Shown in pieces: positions 47,782 to 55,661 of a stretch of 64,000 nucleotides of DNA; position 1 is the first letter of the stretch, and each line of letters opens with the position of its first letter. The stretch covers positions 310,001 through 374,000 of the forward strand of contig JAPFFF010000011.1 in the NCBI GenBank assembly GCA_039105265.1. Reading direction: 5' to 3'. Source of the stretch: Tritrichomonas musculus (Eukaryota; Parabasalia; Tritrichomonadida; Tritrichomonadidae). The notes beneath the pieces are model-generated. The model searched no databases and had not been told where the DNA came from. It was given only the letters and a program-made list of their open reading frames with translations. The position numbers and the translations under genes were made by a program.

Positions 47782-50700
47782 ATGCGATACGATTACCGAT
47801 CACTTAAAAATATTAGTAATGATGATATTGTTGAATTAATCAATTCTATCAATACACTTTTCAATGCAAATCTACCAATTACAACAACTGCTAAAACTGA
47901 AGCTTGGAATAGAAGGAAAAACGTAGAAGTATTATGTGATTGGCTTAATAATCGTAATGCCCACAGATTTATTAAAAATGATTTACCAAATGCAGAAGAA
48001 ATAGATAGTTTCATTATACATGTGCATAAACTTAAACAAATATTGGATGATTCACATGAACAGCACTACCAAGATATACTCAAACGTGATGATTACTTTG
48101 AAGAAGATATTAATGAAGAAGATGAACGCTATTTCAACACAAAACAACAACAAATCGAGAGAGAATTCGAGATAAAAGAAGCTATTAATAGGGCTTATGA
48201 AGCAGTTGATGATGCAATACAATTAATCAAAGAACAAAAACATCCAGTTTTACAGAAGACTGAGAGATTAATCATCCCTGAGGCTCCATTAATCAAAAAT
48301 CATCAAAAACAATACTTTCCAGAGAATGAAGAAATATATGAATATCTTGATAAATGCGCACACAATTTCACATCAAAACATAGTGATTTCCTTATGATTA
48401 ATGAGCCACATGATTTCGATAGAGCTGTAAATGAATGGAATCACTATAATAAATATCCATCTGAAAATACTATACAACGCAAAGACAGTGGCAAGCCGAT
48501 AACAACATATTATTTCAATCAAATTGCATCATTAGATAATATCTTTGAGTGTCTTCACAATGTATACAAGAAAGAGCTGAAACCATTTAAGGTTCATTTT
48601 CAACTATCAGGAGTCTTCGAAACATACACTTATGATTTTGAATCATTAGAAGAGAAATACGAATATATAGCTAGAGATATTATTTGGAAGAACTATCAAT
48701 CAATGATACCTATCATTATCAGTAAACTTGAAGACCTTGATATTGTTAAACTCTATATTGAATCTGTTTTACACTCTTATGAAACAGAATCATCAAGCAC
48801 AAAACTTATATTAGTTGGTTCAATAGCTTTCACAGTTTCAAGAATGAGAAGAATAACTGGTCGCATAAAGGATTTGCCAATCGAATTCATCAAAAATGAT
48901 TTCATTATTGCTGACAATGAAGATGATAAACTATGTTTCTTCAGATTCTTAGCTGTATGTTTAAATGAAGAACTAGCAAATACCAAAAAATATAAAACTA
49001 AAGAACGAACTAAAATCGCTAAGAAACTACTTCTTAAAGAACATAATTTTATATACAACACAAAGATTCCAAATGAAGGTAAGAAAATACTTAATGAATT
49101 CGAAGGTGTTTCAATGGAGCAAATGAAAGATTTAGCACAAAAGAATCACATTAATGTTAACATATATGAGTTTCACAAGACAGATTCTGAGCAATATTAT
49201 GATTTATCAGAGCAGTGGTTTTTCGATAAAACATTTACAACATATTCTGCATTACTTTTCACTCAAAATCAAATCATCCATATAATGTACATCAAGAATC
49301 CTGAAAAGCTTACCCAAATACATATCTGCCCTAAATGTAATTCATATATTCATTATGGTTCAAAGAATTTTAACAGGTTTGATTCTCATGTTAAACACTG
49401 TGATGGTGTATTTAAAAAGAACTTCATACCAGTTAAAGAAGCTTTACCTTATTGTCCTCATATATTGAATAACCCTGTTTATGAATACTGTTTAGCATAC
49501 AATCTTCAATGGAAACCTGAAATATACTATATAACATATGATTTCGAAACAATGGAGCAATCAATAAATAAATCAATCTCTAACTCAACAACAATAAATT
49601 CAAGATTGATTCCGTTATCAGTTTCATCTTGTGTGAAATCATCAAACGGCTTGACAACAAAGAATTTCTCATTAAGAGACTCTCAAGAGTTCATACCACA
49701 ATGGATAAAATGGTTGTTCGAGCAATCAATGAAAGTCTATGCAGATAAGATATCATATTATAACTCATTCTTACCAGATACCTCTATTAACATAAATATG
49801 AATGTAATTACTGTATTAGGGTTTAACTCATCACGTTTTGACAGCAATCTCTTTAAACAATATTTCAATTATTCTTTCTTAAGCCCTACGGGCCTAGGGA
49901 GCGAAGTGAGCTGGAAAGTCGAACAAAATTCAATAATTGGCACCCTATCTTCATTAAAACAATTCATTCTCACATCAGATAATCATCCAACTAAATTGAG
50001 ATTCATAGATGCTCAATCATTTGTTGCAGGAGGTACATTAAAGCAATTTGGCGAAGATTTTGGCAACGTAATCGTTGACTCAAACGTGAGCGTTTGTGGT
50101 GGTATCAATGAATTGCAAAGCAATTCCCAAGCTAAAGCTTGTGATATAAAAGGTGTGTTTCCTTACGAAGCAATCAACGACAAGAACTACAATGAAGTAT
50201 TATCAAAATCAGAACCATTTTCATATGATGATTTTTATAGCTATCTCAATCAAAAGAATCCTCTTACTAAAGAAGAATATGATGCTTATCTTGAAGATTC
50301 AAAACGTTTTGCAACACGATGGGACTACCTATTAGCATACAATGATAATGATGTTGAAATGATGATTAAACCTATTGATAATTTAATAGCACTCAATGCT
50401 CAATACAATGTTGATTTACTTTCAAATCTCTCATTATCAAAGAATGCTTCGTGCATCAAATATGCTTTGGCTTATAAAGATTTTAATCCAAGGAACAACA
50501 TTGGGATTACAAATAAATATAATACATTCAAACCAAGTAAGAAATGGTGGCAATATAAATGTGATAGCTATTATAACCAAGATGAGAAATACAATAGATT
50601 AAACCCTAAAAAACCACAACGAGATTTAACAAAATGTGTGTCAGAAAATGATTTCGAAGCTTTTATGAAAATGTATGACGACCCAAATAAAGGGAAATGC

Positions 50701-52485
50701 CATTTATGTCATGAACATTTTACTTATCAAAATAAGCCTACATTAGATAGAATTGACAATAATAAAGGTCACCAAATTGATAACTGCTTATTAGCATGTG
50801 CTGAATGTAATAAACTTCGTAAACGTGATGACCCTAAAATAACAGCTCTAAGAATCCAATTAAAAAAATATTGTAAATTACATCATTTACCAACACTCAT
50901 CAACGATGAACGTGAATATTATTCAATAAGAAATGCTATCACAGGAGGACTCTCTAATGTAATGCATCGAGTAAACATTAAAGATGAGACTCATATTAAT
51001 AAATTTCGCTATATTGACAATAAAGGAGTTTTGTCATATGATACTTCTAATGTTCAATCTCATGTTGTTGGTATCGATTTTAATTCTTTGTATCCATCAT
51101 CATTCTCATCTTGTAAACATGAATTTAATAAGTATCATGGAGGTATAATGTATATGCCTGGAGCATTTATTAGACGAATTGATGTTAAAGATAAAGCTTC
51201 AAAAAAGAGATGCCTCGATATCATAACAAACTCATCAAGATTCTCAAATAAACCATCATATTTGTTCTACGCTGAAGTTAAACTAAAATGTCCCACCTCA
51301 AAAATAAACTATTTTATCAATTTACCTCCTGTGTTTCGCAATATCAATATCAAAAACGATGAATCAACAATTGGCACTTATATGTACAATTACATGAAAA
51401 CAAATAAATTAACTTCTACAGATATGGAAGAACGCAAGCTTACAATGCTTCTTGATACTCATGATGAATATATGATTTTCTCAAATTATTATCTCTGGTT
51501 TCTGTTAGACCACGGATTGATTATTGATGATGTTAAATCTGTTTCACAATATGAAGCTCATACAGGATTTAATGAATTTGTTAGCACTTTTATGCAAAAA
51601 CGTCAGGATATTATTAGTGGTGTTAGTAAAGGGAATGGCTCTGAAGGAGCCTTGAGCGTAGCGAATGAGAAATTTTATAAAATATCTATGAACGGTTCAT
51701 ATGGATATGATGGGATGAACTCTGAGAAATTCAGTAAAGTCAAGATATGTGATGCAAATAAAGCTTATCAATATATCATCTCTCAAACTTATATGGGTGG
51801 AGCACAATTAAGTGATAATACATTTTTAATTCAACAATCACCCAAATCATATCATTGCAATACATGCATTCAAGAATCATTGTGGACTCTTGATAACGCA
51901 AAGTTTTGGTATCTCACATTTTATTACGATTTTATGAATAATTGTTTTGATATGGATAGACTACATTTTATAGAGGGTGATACTGATTCAGCATATTTTG
52001 CAGTTGCTGGGAACCCAAATGAAGGTCCTGAACAATTATTTGATTACGTTATTAAAAACAAAGAGTTCTACGACAAGAATGTATATAAATTCATGCCTAA
52101 CCCATCAATCAACACTATTCAAGACGAAAAAAAGATATTGGGATGTGCCATTGAAAAATATGGTGAAAACATGATAGCTCTTGCACCTAAATGTTATACT
52201 ATATTTAACTGTAATGGGCAAACCAAATCACTCAAACTAAAAGGTGTATCTTTAAAGAAGAATCATATTGTGTCTTCCGACTACAAATCTATTATTGATA
52301 ATCAATCAATTAAGCTTGGTAAGAATATAAATCTTCAGATGCAAAACAATAAAATGAGTAAAATAACGGTAAACAAGAATGCTCTCACAGGATGTCATAC
52401 AAAGATGATTGTATTGCCAAATCAATCATGCGCACCTTTTGTTAGTGGCTTAACAGCGAATAATTATTTTATTAATTATAACTAA
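47782..52485 (+). CDS. Protein-primed DNA polymerase B with embedded HNH module (D3)
   Basis: At 1567 residues it is longer than the B enzyme (1140). The N-terminal 500 residues are helical, with a block DDKLCFFRFLAVCLNEEL, and a zinc-finger-like CPKCNSYIHYGSKNFNRFDSH (about 516-536). Exonuclease motifs are YDFETMEQS (about 586), GFNSSRFDSN and YNDNDVEMM (about 852). An HNH nuclease module (CHLCHEHF, LDRIDNNKGH, CAECNKLR; about 972-1018) sits between exonuclease and polymerase. Polymerase motifs are DFNSLYPSSF (about 1097), KISMNGSYGYD and EGDTDSAYF (about 1399). Several in-frame palindromic inserts are listed separately. It belongs to a different polymerase lineage from A and B. Confidence 0.93.
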   Translation: MRYDYRSLKNISNDDIVELINSINTLFNANLPITTTAKTEAWNRRKNVEVLCDWLNNRNAHRFIKNDLPNAEEIDSFIIHVHKLKQILDDSHEQHYQDILKRDDYFEEDINEEDERYFNTKQQQIEREFEIKEAINRAYEAVDDAIQLIKEQKHPVLQKTERLIIPEAPLIKNHQKQYFPENEEIYEYLDKCAHNFTSKHSDFLMINEPHDFDRAVNEWNHYNKYPSENTIQRKDSGKPITTYYFNQIASLDNIFECLHNVYKKELKPFKVHFQLSGVFETYTYDFESLEEKYEYIARDIIWKNYQSMIPIIISKLEDLDIVKLYIESVLHSYETESSSTKLILVGSIAFTVSRMRRITGRIKDLPIEFIKNDFIIADNEDDKLCFFRFLAVCLNEELANTKKYKTKERTKIAKKLLLKEHNFIYNTKIPNEGKKILNEFEGVSMEQMKDLAQKNHINVNIYEFHKTDSEQYYDLSEQWFFDKTFTTYSALLFTQNQIIHIMYIKNPEKLTQIHICPKCNSYIHYGSKNFNRFDSHVKHCDGVFKKNFIPVKEALPYCPHILNNPVYEYCLAYNLQWKPEIYYITYDFETMEQSINKSISNSTTINSRLIPLSVSSCVKSSNGLTTKNFSLRDSQEFIPQWIKWLFEQSMKVYADKISYYNSFLPDTSININMNVITVLGFNSSRFDSNLFKQYFNYSFLSPTGLGSEVSWKVEQNSIIGTLSSLKQFILTSDNHPTKLRFIDAQSFVAGGTLKQFGEDFGNVIVDSNVSVCGGINELQSNSQAKACDIKGVFPYEAINDKNYNEVLSKSEPFSYDDFYSYLNQKNPLTKEEYDAYLEDSKRFATRWDYLLAYNDNDVEMMIKPIDNLIALNAQYNVDLLSNLSLSKNASCIKYALAYKDFNPRNNIGITNKYNTFKPSKKWWQYKCDSYYNQDEKYNRLNPKKPQRDLTKCVSENDFEAFMKMYDDPNKGKCHLCHEHFTYQNKPTLDRIDNNKGHQIDNCLLACAECNKLRKRDDPKITALRIQLKKYCKLHHLPTLINDEREYYSIRNAITGGLSNVMHRVNIKDETHINKFRYIDNKGVLSYDTSNVQSHVVGIDFNSLYPSSFSSCKHEFNKYHGGIMYMPGAFIRRIDVKDKASKKRCLDIITNSSRFSNKPSYLFYAEVKLKCPTSKINYFINLPPVFRNINIKNDESTIGTYMYNYMKTNKLTSTDMEERKLTMLLDTHDEYMIFSNYYLWFLLDHGLIIDDVKSVSQYEAHTGFNEFVSTFMQKRQDIISGVSKGNGSEGALSVANEKFYKISMNGSYGYDGMNSEKFSKVKICDANKAYQYIISQTYMGGAQLSDNTFLIQQSPKSYHCNTCIQESLWTLDNAKFWYLTFYYDFMNNCFDMDRLHFIEGDTDSAYFAVAGNPNEGPEQLFDYVIKNKEFYDKNVYKFMPNPSINTIQDEKKILGCAIEKYGENMIALAPKCYTIFNCNGQTKSLKLKGVSLKKNHIVSSDYKSIIDNQSIKLGKNINLQMQNNKMSKITVNKNALTGCHTKMIVLPNQSCAPFVSGLTANNYFINYN
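49883..49911 (+). repeat. In-frame palindromic insert 1 in D3 polymerase
   Basis: GCCCTACGGGC forms a hairpin with a 3-base loop, followed by CTAGGGAGCGAAGTGAGC. The 29-bp unit resembles the one at 51637-51665 (hairpin plus GAGCGTAGCGAA) and stands out by its G+C content. It encodes PTGLGSEVS within a stretch not expected in this family. Confidence 0.65.
50081..50096 (+). repeat. In-frame hairpin CAAACG-TGAG-CGTTTG in D3 polymerase
   Basis: A perfect 6-bp stem with a 4-base loop encodes SNVSVCG. It lies 16 bp before the next palindrome, and together they fill a segment between GEDFGN and KGVFPYE that interrupts an otherwise familiar polymerase-exonuclease junction. Confidence 0.7.
50108..50145 (+). 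repeat. In-frame double hairpin, copy a (D3 polymerase)
   Basis: GAATTGC-AAA-GCAATTC (stem 7) overlaps at its 3' end the second hairpin CAAGCT-AA-AGCTTG (stem 6) after a short linker. The 33-bp unit at 50113-50145 encodes LQSNSQAKACD. The same unit occurs twice in the next gene (52664-52696 and 52697-52729) with changed but still pairing stems. Confidence 0.85.
51637..51665 (+). repeat. In-frame palindromic insert 2 in D3 polymerase
   Basis: GGCTC-TGAAG-GAGCC hairpin followed by TTGAGCGTAGCGAA encodes GSEGALSVANE, immediately before the conserved KFYKISMNGSYGYD motif. It has the same 29-bp length and similar 3' half as 49883-49911. Confidence 0.65.
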
Positions 52486-52510
52486 ATAGTTATTTTTTTA
52501 TTCTTAACAA

Positions 52511-52978
52511 ATGACAAACGAAATAATAAGAAAAATCGATGATATAATAGCTGATTTGTATACATTAAAATTATGGGTACATACTGAACAAAAAAAAGAC
52601 AGTTCGTCTAATAGTGAACCACAAAGTGGTGAAGAGAATTCGTTAGAAGAACATACAATTGACTTGCAAAGCAAGGCCCAAGCTAAAGCCTGTGAATTAC
52701 AAAGTAATACCAAAGCTAAAGCTTGTGACTGTGTAGCAGAGCCTAGAAAAGTCATCCATAGACGTACAAACCGTTCATTCCCATTAAATAAATCAAAGAA
52801 TCTCAATGATGAACAACGTAATAAAGTATTAGCATTTGCAAATGAAAATAAACAACTCATCTTGGATCAACCATCTGCTACAAGAAATGAATTCCTTCAA
52901 AAGCTTGTTCACGATAAATTGAATATTAATCTTTCTGCATACATGTCTTGTAAGATAATTACTATGCTCAGTATTTGA
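52511..52978 (+). CDS. Small protein with palindrome-coded repeats (D3)
   Basis: This 155-residue protein has a helical N-terminus (IIRKIDDIIADLYTLKLWV), a Ser/Glu linker, then two tandem 11-residue units LQSKAQAKACE and LQSNTKAKACD coded by palindromic DNA. A basic C-terminal domain follows (KVIHRRTNRSFPLNKSKNLN) with a helical end. One of the repeat units also occurs inside the polymerase. It starts 25 bp after the polymerase stop, behind a T-rich run. The function is unknown; the basic domain suggests DNA binding. Confidence 0.7.
   Translation: MTNEIIRKIDDIIADLYTLKLWVHTEQKKDSSSNSEPQSGEENSLEEHTIDLQSKAQAKACELQSNTKAKACDCVAEPRKVIHRRTNRSFPLNKSKNLNDEQRNKVLAFANENKQLILDQPSATRNEFLQKLVHDKLNINLSAYMSCKIITMLSI
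52618..52729 (+). repeat. Palindromic repeat cluster in D3 small gene (half copy plus copies b and c)
   Basis: ACCAC-AAA-GTGGT (52618-52630) is a single hairpin. Copy b (52664-52696) has CTTGC-AAA-GCAAG and CAAGCT-AA-AGCCTG. Copy c (52697-52729) has ATTAC-AAA-GTAAT, whose first base is the last A of copy b, and AAGCT-AA-AGCTT. Copies b and c are head-to-tail 33-bp units. The stems differ in sequence but remain complementary around constant AAA and AA loops. Confidence 0.88.
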
Positions 52979-52992
52979 ATATGCGCTTGCTC

Positions 52993-53377
52993 AGTAGTGA
53001 TAGTGTATCAATAATCGGGGTCAGATAGAATCCACTTAAAACGCCTATAAATGGCCCATTTTTGGGCCCATATTCGGGTCAATATTCAAAATCCACATAC
53101 TGCATACCACCCCAAAACGCTTATAAAACGCCCATATTCGGGCCCATACAAATTCCAAAAATAGGCCGCATATGGCCCACCTATAGCCCACCTATGGAGC
53201 AGACCGATGGGACCACCTATGGAACAGACCGATGGGACCACTTATGGAACGTTCCGATGGCGACACAGACCGATGGAACAGACCATGACAGACAAAAATA
53301 TCCCATATTCGGGGACTCAGATGAATTTGGGAAAACCTATTTTTATATTTGAATATTGATTTTTTATCGCATCCCAA
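52993..53377 (+). repeat. Left terminal region of element C with tandem repeats
   Basis: No gene. Three head-to-tail 25-bp units near CCACCTATGGAACAGACCGA plus TGGGA lie at 53188-53262, the third diverged. The phrase CCATATTCGGG occurs three or more times (about 53070, 53130, 53303). The last 25 bp are the T-rich leader of the first gene. Confidence 0.8.
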
Positions 53378-53857
53378 ATGGAAGCCACTCCAAGCTACTC
53401 CAATGTCTACGAATACATCAACACACTAGTAGCCCTATTGCCAAAGCCTGATGAATTTGCACAATGCAATTTCGCGATATTATGTGACAAGTTCCCATTC
53501 AGCTTGAAGAACTCATTGTACCTCGCGAAGGTCCTATATGTATCACTCCAGAATGATACTGAAACCATTAGATTCTACCCTAATAAGCTCAAGGAGATGA
53601 ACCTCGAATTCGTCAAATTGACATCCAATAGTAGACGCAAATTGAGTGTCAACATGCAGGAGTTCTTCGTAAATGGGAATACCGAAAAGCACGAATACAA
53701 GGAATGTCCGTATTACAACTACTCGATTGAGAGAACCAATATAAATACCAAGGATCTCATAGCCAAATTACGTGAAAAATACGATATTGCAGAACCTGAT
53801 GTATTCATCGGCAAGCATCAGGATTTGGTATTGGATGCTGACCCAGAGTTTGCCTAA
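53378..53857 (+). CDS. Conserved Polinton protein of unknown function (element C)
   Basis: This 159-residue protein is a homologue of the A protein at 1147-1605, sharing VYEYINTLVALL, EFFVNGNTEK, YYNYSIER and LREKYDIAEPD. It is tail to tail with the ATPase, overlapping by 4 bp. As in A, the pair stays together, so the two products may act together. No motif of known function. Confidence 0.75.
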   Translation: MEATPSYSNVYEYINTLVALLPKPDEFAQCNFAILCDKFPFSLKNSLYLAKVLYVSLQNDTETIRFYPNKLKEMNLEFVKLTSNSRRKLSVNMQEFFVNGNTEKHEYKECPYYNYSIERTNINTKDLIAKLREKYDIAEPDVFIGKHQDLVLDADPEFA

Positions 53858-54849
53858 ACCTTTGAGTACACCACTTGCATATCATGTTCAACTGTGTTCA
53901 CCAATATGAAATCATGTCCAGATAAGGTCCTATATTTTTGCCACAACTCCTCGAACTCACAAGGTATGCTCACCTGCTGATATATGTAATTGAGTTTCTG
54001 TCGTGAGAACCCATTGAATATGAAGAATGATGTGCAGTTATTTTTGTAATCGGTTGGCACACCCTTGAAGAACTGGATATTGATGTATACGATTGAGTTC
54101 TTATGACGCAACTGGGTGATATAGTTTGTGAAGTATGCTGATTTCAATAGCTTGCTCTTAATGAAGTCCTCGCACAGGATTATGGTGTTGAGTGGTACAT
54201 TGGGTTTCCCGAGTTTGTTGATATGGAGGAACTCAAACATCTGCTGCAGCTTGGACTCGTCGAGAGTAACCTTCCCAACTGAGCTATATTTGTTATACAA
54301 CTCCTTCCATAAATCGAGCTCCTTCAAATACCGTTCTGCATTACTATCAGCGACGACCTCAATGGGCAAGTTGATGAGCTCGCGTTGAGATTCAAATGTG
54401 GAATCATTTATAATACCGTTCTTACTCACATACACGATCAGGTGGAACGGATTCTGCGAATCCTCAGGGGTTCCCCCAAACCCCCCATTATTGAGTCTAC
54501 TCATTTGAATGATATCGCGAATTACTGTATGGCTCTTGCCTTTGCCTTGTGATGCTACCAATATGTTCAAAGTATTGTACCACGCATAGATCCCATTAGC
54601 GATTGGCCTTATGGATGCATTCGTGATTTTATCCCTATTCTTGGAATAGGCCTCACTCATAGCCGCGTCAACATCGAAGATGCGGGTGGGAGTGAAACTC
54701 CCATTAACATCAAATCTCTTGGATACCGGTTGCTGCCTCTGGTACCTATCGAATGTATCAAGATCAATTGGATCTTCACTGGAACTGTCTGATAATTCAA
54801 TAGATGTATAGTCGAAAAGGGTTGGTTGTAGGCGCTTGTAATATAACAT
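53854..54849 (-). CDS. A32/FtsK-like DNA packaging ATPase (element C)
   Basis: This 331-residue ATPase has Walker A ASQGKGKS at about residue 92 and Walker B NTIILCEDF at about residue 225. Its N-terminal acidic motif (ELSDSSSEDPIDLDTFD) parallels that of A. It is strongly similar to the A enzyme, including SAYFTNYITQLRHKNSIVYI. Expected role: genome packaging into the capsid. It is transcribed after the membrane microprotein at 54869-55018, with 19 bp between them. Confidence 0.92.
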   Translation of the reverse strand: MLYYKRLQPTLFDYTSIELSDSSSEDPIDLDTFDRYQRQQPVSKRFDVNGSFTPTRIFDVDAAMSEAYSKNRDKITNASIRPIANGIYAWYNTLNILVASQGKGKSHTVIRDIIQMSRLNNGGFGGTPEDSQNPFHLIVYVSKNGIINDSTFESQRELINLPIEVVADSNAERYLKELDLWKELYNKYSSVGKVTLDESKLQQMFEFLHINKLGKPNVPLNTIILCEDFIKSKLLKSAYFTNYITQLRHKNSIVYINIQFFKGVPTDYKNNCTSFFIFNGFSRQKLNYIYQQVSIPCEFEELWQKYRTLSGHDFILVNTVEHDMQVVYSKV

Positions 54850-54868
54850 TTAATCAAAAATAAAGCTT

Positions 54869-55018
54869 TTAGGCATATAGTGTGCGCCTCAGCTCATCGG
54901 TCAGCTCAGGTGGTTCATCTTCAGCTGTAAGCGATACCAGTAATAGCAGTTCAACTACATTGGTCACCAATATCAACCCCAATAGTATATTCATAATGAT
55001 TTCACTAGCAGCGGACAT
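54869..55018 (-). CDS. Conserved membrane microprotein upstream of ATPase (element C)
   Basis: This 49-residue protein has a short polar start (MSAASEI), a hydrophobic helix (IMNILLGLILVTNVVELLLL) and a tail EDEPPELTDELRRTLYA. The tail and the position match the 43-residue protein of A (73-204). It is a single-pass membrane protein by composition. Conservation between elements of very different base composition supports selection on the protein. A role at a virion membrane, or at a cell membrane during assembly or exit, is possible. Confidence 0.75.
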   Translation of the reverse strand: MSAASEIIMNILLGLILVTNVVELLLLVSLTAEDEPPELTDELRRTLYA

Positions 55019-55028
55019 TTATGCAAAT

Positions 55029-55619
55029 TTAAATACAAATTTTGAGTGATATTGAGTGCCTTATGAGCTCGGTCCATACATGGTTATATCCATATTTCAA
55101 CTCATTGGATACCCCGTTTTTGGACACCAATATCTTATCGATTTTCATGTACTTGGAGTTTGAAACACAACCAGTGCACCCACTATCCTCATTGATGACC
55201 AGCTCAACCTTGTCGGCCTTAGTGAGTATCTTAATGAGCTCCATCAGCGTATTGCTATGACACACTAGGTAGTTGTTCATCCTCAGTGGATTGGTCTCAT
55301 AGATATTCAGCAATATCTCGAGGAATTTATTTTTGGTACCCAAGTCGTCAGTGTCGGGGTCTAATGAACGATCGGTCGGTGGACTGTTTATTGGAGCAAC
55401 TGATGGATATGGACCAGTTGTCGAGGCTGTAGTAAAATTTGCATCCTGTGTGCCAGTTTGGGGGTAAACGACTTGGGGTTGCATCTGTGGGACTTGAGGG
55501 TATGATACCGGTTGAACTGGTGGAGGTCTATTCGCGGCGATCTTAATATTCACATTCTGCTCTTGCTTAACACTCGCATCATTCTCACTTGATAGAATTC
55601 TAGCCTTATGGAGAGACAT
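55029..55619 (-). CDS. Conserved protein with ARILSSE N-terminus (element C)
   Basis: This 196-residue protein starts at ATG 55619 (MSLHKARILSSEND); a longer frame would need a TTG start. It has a long Pro/Gln/Thr/Ser linker (about 25-90), then the folded domain KNKFLEILLNIYETNPLR, VELVINEDSGCTGC and the ending RHSISLKICI, matching the A and B proteins. The layout suggests an N-terminal docking peptide on a flexible arm. Its neighbour here is the major capsid gene, which favours a capsid-associated role. Confidence 0.75.
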   Translation of the reverse strand: MSLHKARILSSENDASVKQEQNVNIKIAANRPPPVQPVSYPQVPQMQPQVVYPQTGTQDANFTTASTTGPYPSVAPINSPPTDRSLDPDTDDLGTKNKFLEILLNIYETNPLRMNNYLVCHSNTLMELIKILTKADKVELVINEDSGCTGCVSNSKYMKIDKILVSKNGVSNELKYGYNHVWTELIRHSISLKICI

Positions 55620-55661
55620 TTCCAAAGTGCAAAAATATTTTTACCACTAATGCCATATTTC

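Larger units (their letters stand above)
47562..52992. mobile_element. Element D3: Polinton-like segment with large polymerase, left end only
   Basis: A candidate terminus AGTAGTGTATAGG lies at 47562, and the polymerase begins about 220 bp inside it and runs inward, as in A and B. A second small gene follows, and at 52993 the G+C-richer element C begins, so D3 is probably interrupted by C and its right part is outside the window. The segment is marked by palindromic mini-repeats within its coding sequence. The genes present are open. Confidence 0.5.

Noticed and set aside
53062-53352. Reading frame with repeated Asp-Gly-Thr segments
   Set aside because: It translates the tandem repeats in the terminal region of element C; no homologue in other elements.
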